Shown: one piece after another, positions 51,900 to 60,713 of the stretch
Layout of the letters: every line of letters begins with the position of its first letter
Position numbering within the stretch: the first letter of the stretch is position 1
Origin: Betaproteobacteria bacterium
GTDB taxonomy: Bacteria; Pseudomonadota; Gammaproteobacteria; Burkholderiales; Casimicrobiaceae
Direction: 5' to 3'
Assembly: GCA_013298765.1 (NCBI GenBank)
Contig: JAAFJA010000006.1
Coordinates: forward strand, 124,001-188,000
DNA length: 64,000 nucleotides
Notes under the pieces: generated by a model
Databases searched by the model: none
Seen by the model: only the letters and a program-made list of their open reading frames with translations
What the model was told of the DNA's origin: nothing
Position numbers and translations under genes: made by a program

Positions 51900-52784
51900 C
51901 TAGCGTTTTTTCTCGAGTCGCGTCAGCTGAGGGGCGAGACCGATAAGTAGCATTCCCACGAGCGTCGTTGTGTCGGGAACTTGCCCAAACACGAGCCAGC
52001 CGAGCCCAACCGACCATAAAAGTTGCAAATACATCCACGGCGCAAGCGTGGAAGCCGGCGCTAAAGTGAACGCGCGAATGAGCAACAAGTGCCCCATGGC
52101 CCCTAGCACGCCCACGAGCAGGAACACGGCGCGCGTCGTCATCGACGCCGTGGCAACCCAGCTCCAATCCCCCCAAAACGGCATCGACAGCGTCATCACA
52201 ATCATGCCGATCAGGCCAGCATAGAGAAGCTGGGTCCCCACACGCTCGGTGCCCGCACGCGAAGACGCGCGAGTGAGCGTTTGGTAGCCCGCGTTGCAAA
52301 ATGCCGCAGCGATCACGAGCAACACGCCGATCAACATCAAATTCGAACCCGGGCGTATCACAATCAACACGCCAATAAAGCCGAGGGAAATCGCAATCAG
52401 CGTCCAGCGCCCTGGACGCTCATGCAGCAACCAGCTCGCCAGCGCCGTAGTAATGATCGGGGTAAGAAAAAAAAGCGCCGTTGCCTCTGCAAGCGGGAGA
52501 AATTTGAGCGCGCCAAAGTAAAGCAGCGTCACAATCACCATGAGCACACCGCGCGCCCATTGCAGGACAGGGCGCTGCGCACGAAATAGCCCAGGCCCGT
52601 GTTTCGGCAAAAATATGAGCAGCACTACAAAGAAATGCCCGGTGTAGCGCGCCCACGTCGACGCGGCCACAGGCACACCTTGCTGGCCCAGGTATTTCCC
52701 ACTGGCGTCAAGGCAAATCAGAATCAGAAGCGCGAATGTCATGAGGATGACGGCACGCCGATATTGGTGCTGCTGGGTAGGCAT
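51900..52784 (-). CDS. DMT-superfamily transporter (EamA type)
   Basis: A 294-residue inner-membrane protein of about ten helices in two EamA repeats. The first runs from LLILICLDASGKYLGQQGVPVAASTWARYTG through LKFLPLAEATALFFLTPIITTALASWLLHERPG; the second continues to PASTLAPWMYLQLLWSVGLGWLVFGQVPD. Start 52784 (MPTQQHQYRR) is chosen; the frame is open to 53033 but would run through the divergent gene. It is probably an exporter of small metabolites; substrate unknown. It shares a 42-base divergent promoter region with the CnoX-like gene. Confidence 0.86.
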   Translation of the reverse strand: MPTQQHQYRRAVILMTFALLILICLDASGKYLGQQGVPVAASTWARYTGHFFVVLLIFLPKHGPGLFRAQRPVLQWARGVLMVIVTLLYFGALKFLPLAEATALFFLTPIITTALASWLLHERPGRWTLIAISLGFIGVLIVIRPGSNLMLIGVLLVIAAAFCNAGYQTLTRASSRAGTERVGTQLLYAGLIGMIVMTLSMPFWGDWSWVATASMTTRAVFLLVGVLGAMGHLLLIRAFTLAPASTLAPWMYLQLLWSVGLGWLVFGQVPDTTTLVGMLLIGLAPQLTRLEKKR

Positions 52785-52826
52785 CGACAGGGATAATAGC
52801 GGTTTGCCGTATTTGCCTTTCGTGTC

Positions 52827-53690
52827 ATGAACGCTGTCTCGCCTATCTTCGACGTCACCGTAGAAAATTTTGAATCCGATGTCATCTTGGCATCGGACAC
52901 CACCCTTATCGTGCTTGATTTTTGGGCCGACTGGTGTGGTCCGTGCAAAACACTGACGCCTATCCTTGAGAAGCTCGCCAAAGAATACGCAGGGCGCTTC
53001 CGACTTGCAAAGGTAAACACTGAAGAACAGCAAGAAATTGCCTCAATGTTTGGCATTCGATCCATCCCGACCGTGATCGCGCTTAAAGGGCAAAAGCCAG
53101 TGAGCGCGTTCCAGGGCGCACAACCTGAGGCACGAGTTCGCGAATTTCTCGACAAGTTTTTACCGAGCGCTGGCGAAGAGAAACTCGCTAAAGCACAGGA
53201 GAAGCTTGACTCGGGCGATATCGAAGGCGCGATCGACGAATTAAAAGTTGCGCTTGCACTCGCGCCTTCAATGGATACGGCGCGCGTGATGCTTGCTGAC
53301 ATCGCGATGCGTGACAACCGGATTGAAGAAGCTAAGCAGTATCTTGCGCAATGCAAGCCGACTACGCAAATGGATGAGGACTATCAGCGCGTCGCTTTCA
53401 AGATTGAAGCGGCAGAGCAAGCGGGTAATTCGCCAGAGGCAACCGCACTCAAAGCGCGGATTGGCAGCGATCCAACCGATCACGAAGCGCGGCTCCAACT
53501 TGCAGCGGTGTTGGTGGTTGAATCGCAGTTCGAGCCCGCCTTTCAAACCTTATTGGAAAGCGTACAGCTAGATCGCAACTGGAATGAACAAGCGGCGCGC
53601 AAAAAGCTCATCGAATACTTCGCGCTTGCAAAAGAGCAACCGGAACTTGTTCGGCGCTTTAGACAGGCCTTAGCGGCGACGCTAAATTGA
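52827..53690 (+). CDS. Thioredoxin-TPR chaperone (CnoX/YbbN family)
   Basis: A 287-residue cytoplasmic protein: thioredoxin domain (about residues 8-112) with active site WADWCGPCK (Cys about 37 and 40) and cis-Pro IRSIPTV, then TPR-like helices (about 115-285; DSGDIEGAIDELKVALALAP). Family members hold unfolded proteins under oxidative or chlorine stress and hand them to chaperones. E. coli CnoX has lost the first active-site Cys, while this protein keeps the full CGPC, so disulfide reductase activity is likely, as for Caulobacter-type CnoX. Confidence 0.9.
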   Translation: MNAVSPIFDVTVENFESDVILASDTTLIVLDFWADWCGPCKTLTPILEKLAKEYAGRFRLAKVNTEEQQEIASMFGIRSIPTVIALKGQKPVSAFQGAQPEARVREFLDKFLPSAGEEKLAKAQEKLDSGDIEGAIDELKVALALAPSMDTARVMLADIAMRDNRIEEAKQYLAQCKPTTQMDEDYQRVAFKIEAAEQAGNSPEATALKARIGSDPTDHEARLQLAAVLVVESQFEPAFQTLLESVQLDRNWNEQAARKKLIEYFALAKEQPELVRRFRQALAATLN

Positions 53691-53704
53691 GCGATGTTTG
53701 TAGG

Positions 53705-53728
53705 CGCGTCCCCGCGAAGGCGGGGATC
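53705..53728. repeat. REP-like extragenic palindrome
   Basis: CGTCCCCGCGAAGGCGGGGATC core: CCCCGC (53710-53715) and GCGGGG (53720-53725) around GAAG. This sequence type is a widespread proteobacterial extragenic palindrome. No T-run follows, so it is not a standard terminator. A single copy was seen here. Confidence 0.65.
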
Positions 53729-53835
53729 AGCCGCGCTAGCGTCAAACCGCATCGTGGAATGCGCATTTCGACTTGGCTTTAAGAAGTCGCCTCGCACACT
53801 CAAGCCCGCGCCAAACACGAACAGGCCCTAGTTAA

Positions 53836-54711
53836 TTGACCCTCACCACCTTCGCCCTCGTCATCCTCGCCGCCTTCATCCACGCGTCGTGGAACTTACT
53901 TGCGAAGAAGGCCGCGGGTGGCGCGCCGTTTGTGTTGCTTGGCGTCTTCGCGGTTGCCTTGATTTGGGGACCCGTCGTGCTCGTTTGGGGATGGAACCGC
54001 CCCGAGCTAATCACCGATTTAACAACAACGCAGTGGCTATTTTTGGCGCTCTCTGCGATCGTCCACATCGCGTACGCACTCGCACTGCAACGCGGTTATC
54101 AAACCGCTGACTACGGCGTTGTCTACCCCATTGCGCGCGGCACCGGGCCGCTGATCGCAAGCATCGTAGCCATTGTGTTCTTGGGCGAAGCCGTCACGCT
54201 TGTTTCCGCGTTGGGCATCTTCGCAATTGTGAGTGGCATCTTTGTGCTGGCGGGCGGGCTCAGAGCGCTGAGGGATCAATCGCCGCGCGCGCGAGCAGGC
54301 GTGAAGTGGGGCGCAACCACGGGCGCCTGCATCGCTGCGTACACAACGATTGATGGTTATGCGGTGAAGCATTTGTTGATCGCACCGATTTTGCTCGACT
54401 ACGTGTGCAATGCCTTGCGCGCGATTTTCATGTCGCCGATGCTCTTGACGCACCGCGAGGAGATTCGCGCAGAATGGAAGAAGAATTGGCGCTATATCGT
54501 GATCATTTCGATCATCTCGCCGATTGCCTACATCCTTGTATTAACGGCGATGCAAACCGCGCCGATTTCGCATGTTGCACCACTACGCGAAATTTCGATG
54601 CTCTTCGCGGCGTTCTTCGGCGTGAAACTATTGCGCGAAGAGCGGTTTGGAGAAAAGCTCGTCGGCGCGGCGCTCATGGTGATCGGTGTCGTTGGATTGC
54701 TTTGGCGCTAG
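53836..54711 (+). CDS. EamA-family transporter, TTG start
   Basis: A 291-residue membrane protein of about ten helices. It opens TLTTFALVILAAFIHASWNLLAKKAAGG and has the first EamA repeat end YGVVYPIARGTGPLIASIVAIVFLGEAVTLVSALGI and second repeat end ISHVAPLREISMLFAAFFGVKLLREERFGEKLVGAALMVIG. The start is TTG 53836, since no ATG or GTG with a family-like N terminus exists upstream. It is only distantly related to the EamA protein at 51.9 kb. Substrate unknown. Confidence 0.85.
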   Translation: MTLTTFALVILAAFIHASWNLLAKKAAGGAPFVLLGVFAVALIWGPVVLVWGWNRPELITDLTTTQWLFLALSAIVHIAYALALQRGYQTADYGVVYPIARGTGPLIASIVAIVFLGEAVTLVSALGIFAIVSGIFVLAGGLRALRDQSPRARAGVKWGATTGACIAAYTTIDGYAVKHLLIAPILLDYVCNALRAIFMSPMLLTHREEIRAEWKKNWRYIVIISIISPIAYILVLTAMQTAPISHVAPLREISMLFAAFFGVKLLREERFGEKLVGAALMVIGVVGLLWR

Positions 54712-54904
54712 GTTCAAAAATAGCATTTTCGATAGCTCCCCAATTTAACTTGGACTAAAGTATTCTTTAATCTTTATTCAATATAAAGACTTTTTCGGCT
54801 TCAGCCACAATTAAATAAGCTTTACGTACTACGCGTTATTACTGATTGAACTCATCAAGCACGTGCAATAAAACACGGCTTGGTTGTGGAATTTCGAATA
54901 AGTT

Positions 54905-55468
54905 GTGAATACTCCGCCCGCCCCCGCTGGCTCGCCGATGAACGATGACCTGCGCAATCGTTTCGCGAACCTCTATCCAGACATCAAACGCCTCGCACGG
55001 ACGCGACTGGCGCAAGCCGGCGGCGTCACGGGTTTGAACGCCACCGCGCTCGTTCACGAAGGTTTCATGCGCATCGCTGAGCGCGAAGGCTTACACGGCG
55101 AAACGCGTCTACAGTTTTTTGCCTACATCGGCAAAGTGCTGCGCTCGGTGGTGATTGACTTCATTCGAGAGCGCGATGCGGACAAGCGCGGTAGCGGCGT
55201 CACACTACTCACGCTTTCAAGCGCGGATGAGACGCCGGCTGCGTGGCTTGAAGTCACCAACCTGATCGACCTTGATCGCGCACTCGATCAGTTGCGCGAT
55301 TTCGACGAGAGGCTCTACCAAATCGTCGAAATGCATGTGTTTTCGGGGCTCACTTGCGCGGAGGTCGGTAGCGAATTGGGCCTGAATGAACGCACAATCA
55401 ACCGTGATTTACAAAAGGCTCGCGCGCTACTCGCCGAAGCGCTTGATCGGCCTGAGCTCTCTGCGTAG
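54905..55468 (+). CDS. ECF-type RNA polymerase sigma factor
   Basis: A 187-residue sigma factor with region 2 (ALVHEGFMRIAEREGLHGETRLQFFAYIGKVLRSVVIDFIRERDADKRG) and region 4 (LDRALDQLRDFDERLYQIVEMHVFSGLTCAEVGSELGLNERTINRDLQKARALL). The pattern matches the ECF class often found directly before a PknB-type kinase with TPR repeats, where kinase signalling replaces an anti-sigma factor. No anti-sigma gene is adjacent. The start is GTG 54905; ATG 54938 is the alternative. The 193 bases before it are AT-rich and carry CTCCCCAATTTAA at 54736-54748. Confidence 0.9.
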   Translation: MNTPPAPAGSPMNDDLRNRFANLYPDIKRLARTRLAQAGGVTGLNATALVHEGFMRIAEREGLHGETRLQFFAYIGKVLRSVVIDFIRERDADKRGSGVTLLTLSSADETPAAWLEVTNLIDLDRALDQLRDFDERLYQIVEMHVFSGLTCAEVGSELGLNERTINRDLQKARALLAEALDRPELSA

Positions 55469-55542
55469 TCCAACTCGCGAGAGCGAACAAGTGCGCAATC
55501 GCACAATGTCGGTTCTTTAAATGTTTTTTCGTTCTTCCATCC

Positions 55543-58500
55543 ATGAAGTCTGCGTTTGGAATCTCTAAGGAACTTTGGCCGAAAGCCTCTTCGCTGTTCG
55601 ATGAGTTAAGCGAGCTTGACGGGCCTTCGCGCGAGTCCAAACTTCGCTCAATGCGTTCGCGCGAGCCAGAATTGGTAGATGCTGTCGAGAAGCTTCTCGC
55701 ACGAACGCGAGCGCAACCCGAAGCAAGCGCGCAATTCAATAGAAGGACTGCGCGCGATTCACGAGTAGACGAACACTCGTTCGATGCAATGCTGCGTGAT
55801 GCGCTCTCAGAGCCGGGGGAGCAATACCTCGCGGGTGATCGCTTCGGCGCGTGGACACTAATTGAGCCACTCGGTCGCGGCGGCATGGGTGAGGTATGGC
55901 GTGCACGGCGCAGCGATGGCCTGTTTGAGGGCGAGGCGGCAATCAAATTACTGCGTACCGATTTGCCCGCAGAGCGACTGGCGGCACGCTTCGCGCGGGA
56001 GCGAAGCGTACTTGCCCGCCTTAATCATCCCAATATTGCACGACTGCTGGACGCGGGGGTTGGCGGCAGAGATGGCAAGCAAGCGTTTTTAGTTCTTGAG
56101 CTTGTCGAAGGCACGCCGTTTGAGCGCTTTCTGCAAGACCACCAAGCCGATACGCGACGCCGAGTCGCGCTTGTGCGAGATATCGCAAAAGCAGTGGCCT
56201 ACGCCCACGCACAACTGGTCTTGCACCGCGATATCAAACCGAGCAACGTGCTCGTGGATCAAGACGGGAGCATTAAGTTACTCGATTTCGGAATTGCCGC
56301 TGAAATCGGGGATGAGGCCGAGGCGCAGAGTAGCTCCGCACTGACGCAACTCACAGGTCGTGGGCTCACGCTCGAATATGCAGCCCCTGAGCAAGTAATC
56401 GGGGAGGCGACGTCCACCGCGAGTGATACCTACTCGCTCGGTGCGCTACTTTATTTCGCACTCAGCGGTGCGCACCCCTTCGCAGAAATGCCGAATCGTG
56501 CGGCGCTTAATCGCGCCGTGCTCGAAGAGCCACCCACAAGAGTTCGGCAACGCGTGTCAGATCGTTTGCAAACTAACGCGCGGCGCGGGAATGCGGCGTA
56601 CGCATTCGAACCGGTCGACGTTGATGACGATCTCGATGCGATCGTCGCTAAATCGCTGCGAAAGCGCTCGCAGGATCGCTACCCAAGCGCACAGAGTTTC
56701 GTATCGGATCTCGATGCATGGCTTTTGCATGAACCTATCTCTATCCGCGCGGATGATCGTGCCTATCGCTGGCGGCTTTGGTTCAGCCGAAATCGAGCGT
56801 TCGCCGCCGCGAGTGCGCTCGCGGGGATTGCGCTTCTCGGCGGCGTCATCGCAAGCGTCGTGCAACGCAACGAAGCAATCGCACAAGCTGACGCCGCGGA
56901 TCGCGCTCGCGCGGAGGCGCTTCGCAATGAAAAGCGTGCAACTACTGCACTCGCGGATCTTGCGCAACAGGTAAACAAAACAGAGGCTGCTTCTCGGCGC
57001 GCGCTTGATGCCCAGAACGCCGCAGAGCTTGCCAAACAGCGCGCAGAGGAAGCGCTCGCTGCCGAAACCCGCGCCGCAAGTGCAACCCGTGCCGCACTAT
57101 CGCGAGCCGAACGCGAGCGAACCATCGCTGAAGCGCAAACCCGTCGCGCCGAAAGCGAGCGGCGGCTTTCAGACTCGACCAGTCGCTTTGTGACGGGGCT
57201 TTTCGAAGCCGCTGATCCGGAACGTGCGCTCGGTGAAAAGCTTTCCGCCCTTGCCGTGCTTGAAGCGGGCAGCAAGACGCTTGAAGCAGAAGCGACGACT
57301 GATCCACGGGTTGCGGCCGCGATAGGTACAACACTCGGTCGTGTGTTTAATCATTTGAGTCGGCCTGATCGTGCGATTCCGCTGCTTGAGCGTGCGCTCG
57401 CGCTCGCAGTCGCGCAACACGGAGAGCAATCGAAGCAAGCCCTCGATGCACGCTACGAATACGCACGCGCACTCGAACGAAAAGAGCGCTTCACCGAGGC
57501 AGTGCCCCTCTACAGAAGCTTGATCGCTCTACCGGCGGATGCGCCATTGGATATCAAGCGCCGCGTGTTTAGTCGCATGGAGTTGGCATTTAGCCTCGGG
57601 AAGCTCGGCAAATTTGAGGAGGCCGAAGCCGCGCAGCGCGAGCTCGAACAGGCGGTTGAACCGCTGCCCAAGGATGATTGGTTGCGGGTTGAGGCTGTAG
57701 CGTCGCGCGCGGTGCTCGCTTCGATGCGCGGGCAATGGCAAGAAACCTTTCGGCTCTATTCGAGTTTGGGGGACCGCATCAACCAGCCGCCGCCCGGGCA
57801 TGCGCGCGATTCGCTCTTGATGCGATTCGGATTTGCAACGTCATCGCTTGCCACCAGCAATCCTGAAGCGGCGGCCGCACTGTTTCCACCACTTCACGCC
57901 GAGTCCGAACGGCTACTCGGCCCCGACGCCAATGAAACCTTGCAGTTTCTTTGGCATGTTGGATTCACTCAACGAAATGCGTGGGATCTCTCAGGCTGTA
58001 TCGCGACCTATGATCGTGCCTATGCAGGCCGCGCACGCACGAGCGGCTCCACCCATGCGCTCACGCTAGATGCAGGACTCTGGGCCGCAACCTGTCGTGC
58101 GTATGCGGGCGAGAAGCGCGCGGCAACCGACGTGTTGCAGCGGTTCATGCCGGCCCTTCTCTCTATCGCCGATAGTGGGCGCAGCGACATGCGCAATCTA
58201 CTCACAGCCAGCATGCTCGCGCTACAACTCGAAAAGTTCGATGAAGCCGAGACGCTGATCGGCGCATTACAAGCGGCGATCAGCAAACTCAATCTTGGAC
58301 AAACCGTGGAAGCAGTTCGTAGCGATTTGCTTGGCGTGCTTCTCATTCATGGCAAGCATCAGGACATAGCGCGCACGCAGGCGGCACTGGACGCAATGAT
58401 CAGTAAGCGCCAGAACACGCCAACAGGAAATCTCGTGCGGAGCAACTTTGAAGTGTTTTCGACGCAAGCTCAGCTCGCAGCGCTCCGGGGCGATTGCGAG

Positions 58501-58650
58501 CTACTGCGTACCCATGCAAGCGCCGCGCGCGCCGCGCTGCTTCGCCGCAGCGGTAGCAAGCACGAACATCTTGCGAAGCTTGACCAATCGTCTGCGCACT
58601 GTAAGCCGCGAGACGGTGGGTTGACACCCGCCGCACTTGGTGTTCTTTAG
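55543..58650 (+). CDS. Receptor-type Ser/Thr protein kinase with TPR region
   Basis: A 1035-residue kinase. Residues 1-100 are helical. The PknB-like kinase domain spans about 101-390: glycine loop LGRGGMGEVWRA, Lys in EAAIKLL, HRDIKPSN about 227, DFG about 247, and YAAPEQ. One membrane helix lies near 419-440 (AAASALAGIALLGGVIASVV). An alanine/arginine-rich coiled coil follows to about 550, then TPR-like repeats to the end (ALALAVAQHGEQSKQALDARYEYARALERKERFTEAVPLYRSLI). All catalytic residues are present. It starts 74 bases after the ECF sigma gene, so it likely phosphorylates and activates that factor. Confidence 0.9.
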   Translation: MKSAFGISKELWPKASSLFDELSELDGPSRESKLRSMRSREPELVDAVEKLLARTRAQPEASAQFNRRTARDSRVDEHSFDAMLRDALSEPGEQYLAGDRFGAWTLIEPLGRGGMGEVWRARRSDGLFEGEAAIKLLRTDLPAERLAARFARERSVLARLNHPNIARLLDAGVGGRDGKQAFLVLELVEGTPFERFLQDHQADTRRRVALVRDIAKAVAYAHAQLVLHRDIKPSNVLVDQDGSIKLLDFGIAAEIGDEAEAQSSSALTQLTGRGLTLEYAAPEQVIGEATSTASDTYSLGALLYFALSGAHPFAEMPNRAALNRAVLEEPPTRVRQRVSDRLQTNARRGNAAYAFEPVDVDDDLDAIVAKSLRKRSQDRYPSAQSFVSDLDAWLLHEPISIRADDRAYRWRLWFSRNRAFAAASALAGIALLGGVIASVVQRNEAIAQADAADRARAEALRNEKRATTALADLAQQVNKTEAASRRALDAQNAAELAKQRAEEALAAETRAASATRAALSRAERERTIAEAQTRRAESERRLSDSTSRFVTGLFEAADPERALGEKLSALAVLEAGSKTLEAEATTDPRVAAAIGTTLGRVFNHLSRPDRAIPLLERALALAVAQHGEQSKQALDARYEYARALERKERFTEAVPLYRSLIALPADAPLDIKRRVFSRMELAFSLGKLGKFEEAEAAQRELEQAVEPLPKDDWLRVEAVASRAVLASMRGQWQETFRLYSSLGDRINQPPPGHARDSLLMRFGFATSSLATSNPEAAAALFPPLHAESERLLGPDANETLQFLWHVGFTQRNAWDLSGCIATYDRAYAGRARTSGSTHALTLDAGLWAATCRAYAGEKRAATDVLQRFMPALLSIADSGRSDMRNLLTASMLALQLEKFDEAETLIGALQAAISKLNLGQTVEAVRSDLLGVLLIHGKHQDIARTQAALDAMISKRQNTPTGNLVRSNFEVFSTQAQLAALRGDCELLRTHASAARAALLRRSGSKHEHLAKLDQSSAHCKPRDGGLTPAALGVL

Positions 58651-58990
58651 CTGAGCACGTACAGAGATACCCGCCCAACAGGCCGAGGCCCTGTTGCGCA
58701 AATATCTAAAGCCGTGCTGTCTCGCGACTCTTAACGCGAATCGCGAGGATTATGTCGGTCGCGCTGCAACCGATTCGTCTGTACGTCATGCATGAACGTA
58801 GCGTGCGACTCAGTACCGATATCTACGTTCATAAATACATTTATAGCCTCTAATTTAATAGGGCTTCACGCATTTTTCATTGCATTTCTCTTTGACTAAT
58901 TATTGACCGCTAGCCCCAATTGAATCGTGACTTTCAATGTTGATCTGTTGAAGATCGTGAGGTGCATCGTACGTCGTCGTCAGTGAACCC
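58651..58990. other. AT-rich intergenic region before the delta-60 genes
   Basis: 340 bases, clearly richer in A/T than the flanking genes, with TAGCCCCAATTGAATCGTGA at 58911-58930 (one copy of the recurring intergenic motif). No terminator with a T-run is evident after the kinase gene. A candidate target promoter for the ECF factor would lie here. Confidence 0.5.
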
Positions 58991-59053
58991 ATGAGTCGGA
59001 GGCACCGTTTCCGACTGCTCACTCGCTATGGCCACAATCCCTGGAGTAATTTT

Positions 59054-60616
59054 GTGCAGTTTTCATTTTCACGTCGCGATCTGATTGCGTTTTTTTCAAG
59101 CCTCGTCCTCAGTGCACTGTCGGTTAACGCAGGGGCGGCGACCGGAGGCCTCGACCCGTCGTTTAACGGCGGCGTGGTGACGGCGTCTCGCTTCCCGATC
59201 TCCGACACCAAAATCGCCTTGAGCCGCGATGGCAGTGTGGTCTATCAGGTGTTCCCGTGTCTCAATGCGAGCTCGCAGAGCACGTTTTGCGTGTTGGTGG
59301 TTGATCGCGACGGCACGTTTATTTCGTCGAACTTCGGCCCGGCCGTGTCGCTCGGAATGGGCGCTGTTTCCGACGTTGCCGTCGATCCGAATACCGGCGC
59401 GTTGATCGCCATGGCATCGTGCAAGCCGTTTCCGGCAGCGCCGCGCGGGATTTGCATCGCACGCTTTCTGAGTAATGGCGAGCACGATCCGAGTTTTGGA
59501 TCTGCAACCACCGGATATATCGTGCGAACACCCGACCGCGATTCCCCGCCGGGCCGGCTCGCCATCGCAGCAGACAGCACGATTTACGCAACATTTACCT
59601 ACGCCGATGGCACGATCGCATCGCCGACGAGCTCGGTTCGAATCAATGCCTTCACTGCCGCTGGGCAAACGAACACCACGTTCAGCAACGGCAGCGTCAG
59701 TGTTCCGCGCGTCTTGGCGTCGGTTGGCACCACGAACAATAACGACTTGGCGGGCGACATCATTGTGCTGCCGAACGGCACAGTGCTTGCCTTCTACACC
59801 TGCCCGGAATCTGGCGGCACTGCACGAGTCTGTGTCGCGAATTTCACTCGTAACGGCACGTTAACCGCCGCCGTTTCTCGGCTTGCAACATTGTTCGCCG
59901 AGGAGGCGAATCGCGTGTTTCTGGTTGCGCCGGAAAGCGGTGCGAACACGTATAGGCTGCTCAGCGCGAGTCTCGCGCCGGACAGCAACGGCACAGTTCC
60001 TTTCTTTCGTAAGTTCAGCATTGTGGGCGGGGCATTTGGCGCTTACCTCGCTGGCTGGGGCACCTCCCCACAGTCGCTCCCAGGCTTGTCCGTCCCCTTA
60101 AACGCGGGCTTTTCTTCTGCGGCCTGGCGCGAGCCGAGTTTTCATTGGGGCATCGACAAGCGCTTGTACATCGCCTCTTGCGATGGCGGCGACGGCACGA
60201 CCTGTGCAACGACGGTTCGCCGCCTTGACACCAATGGCGCGGAATACGACCTCACCTGGGGTGTGGGCGGCGTAGTCAACCTTTCGAACCAGAGCGCGAC
60301 CACCCGTCGCCCGTCGATGCAAACGCAAGGCGACGGAAAACTCGTGATCGGCGGACAGAGCGCCATTCTTGCGGGCAACACTCGCCTCGTTCGCCTTCAG
60401 AACGACACGCTTTCTGCGTCACGCTGCACGATGGACATCGATGGTGACGGGGTCGTCTTGCCAACCACTGACGGCTTGCTGATGGCGCGGGTCAGCGCGG
60501 GCTTGAGTGGTAGCGCGGTGACAACCGGGGCGTTAGGCGGCAACGCGACCCGCAGCGCATGGGCGGCCATTCGTGATTACCTTACGATCACTTGTTCGAT
60601 GAAGGTTGCGCCCTAA
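59054..60616 (+). CDS. Secreted delta-60-repeat protein 1 with C-terminal DIDGDG module
   Basis: Predicted 520 residues from GTG 59054, chosen because GGAG lies 7 bases upstream and it gives a normal signal peptide (FSRRDLIAFFSSLVLSALSVNAGAA). An in-frame ATG at 58991 has no ribosome site. Mature repeats resemble the delta-60 pattern: GLDPSFNGGVV, EHDPSFGS, DGKLVIGG...NTRLVRLQND, suggesting a beta-propeller-like fold. Paired Cys are frequent. The C terminus has C-TMDIDGDGVVLPTTDGLLMAR and a closing Cys, a dockerin-like calcium-loop pattern shared with the next protein. No function is known for the family; secretion is inferred. Confidence 0.75.
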   Translation: MQFSFSRRDLIAFFSSLVLSALSVNAGAATGGLDPSFNGGVVTASRFPISDTKIALSRDGSVVYQVFPCLNASSQSTFCVLVVDRDGTFISSNFGPAVSLGMGAVSDVAVDPNTGALIAMASCKPFPAAPRGICIARFLSNGEHDPSFGSATTGYIVRTPDRDSPPGRLAIAADSTIYATFTYADGTIASPTSSVRINAFTAAGQTNTTFSNGSVSVPRVLASVGTTNNNDLAGDIIVLPNGTVLAFYTCPESGGTARVCVANFTRNGTLTAAVSRLATLFAEEANRVFLVAPESGANTYRLLSASLAPDSNGTVPFFRKFSIVGGAFGAYLAGWGTSPQSLPGLSVPLNAGFSSAAWREPSFHWGIDKRLYIASCDGGDGTTCATTVRRLDTNGAEYDLTWGVGGVVNLSNQSATTRRPSMQTQGDGKLVIGGQSAILAGNTRLVRLQNDTLSASRCTMDIDGDGVVLPTTDGLLMARVSAGLSGSAVTTGALGGNATRSAWAAIRDYLTITCSMKVAP

Positions 60617-60713
60617 ACTTACGCGCACCGCGATTGGGTCTATGCGCCTGGGTGATACTACGGTCTACGCAGGAACACTCACAAACCTTATCTTTAGCTT
60701 GGAAACCTAAACG

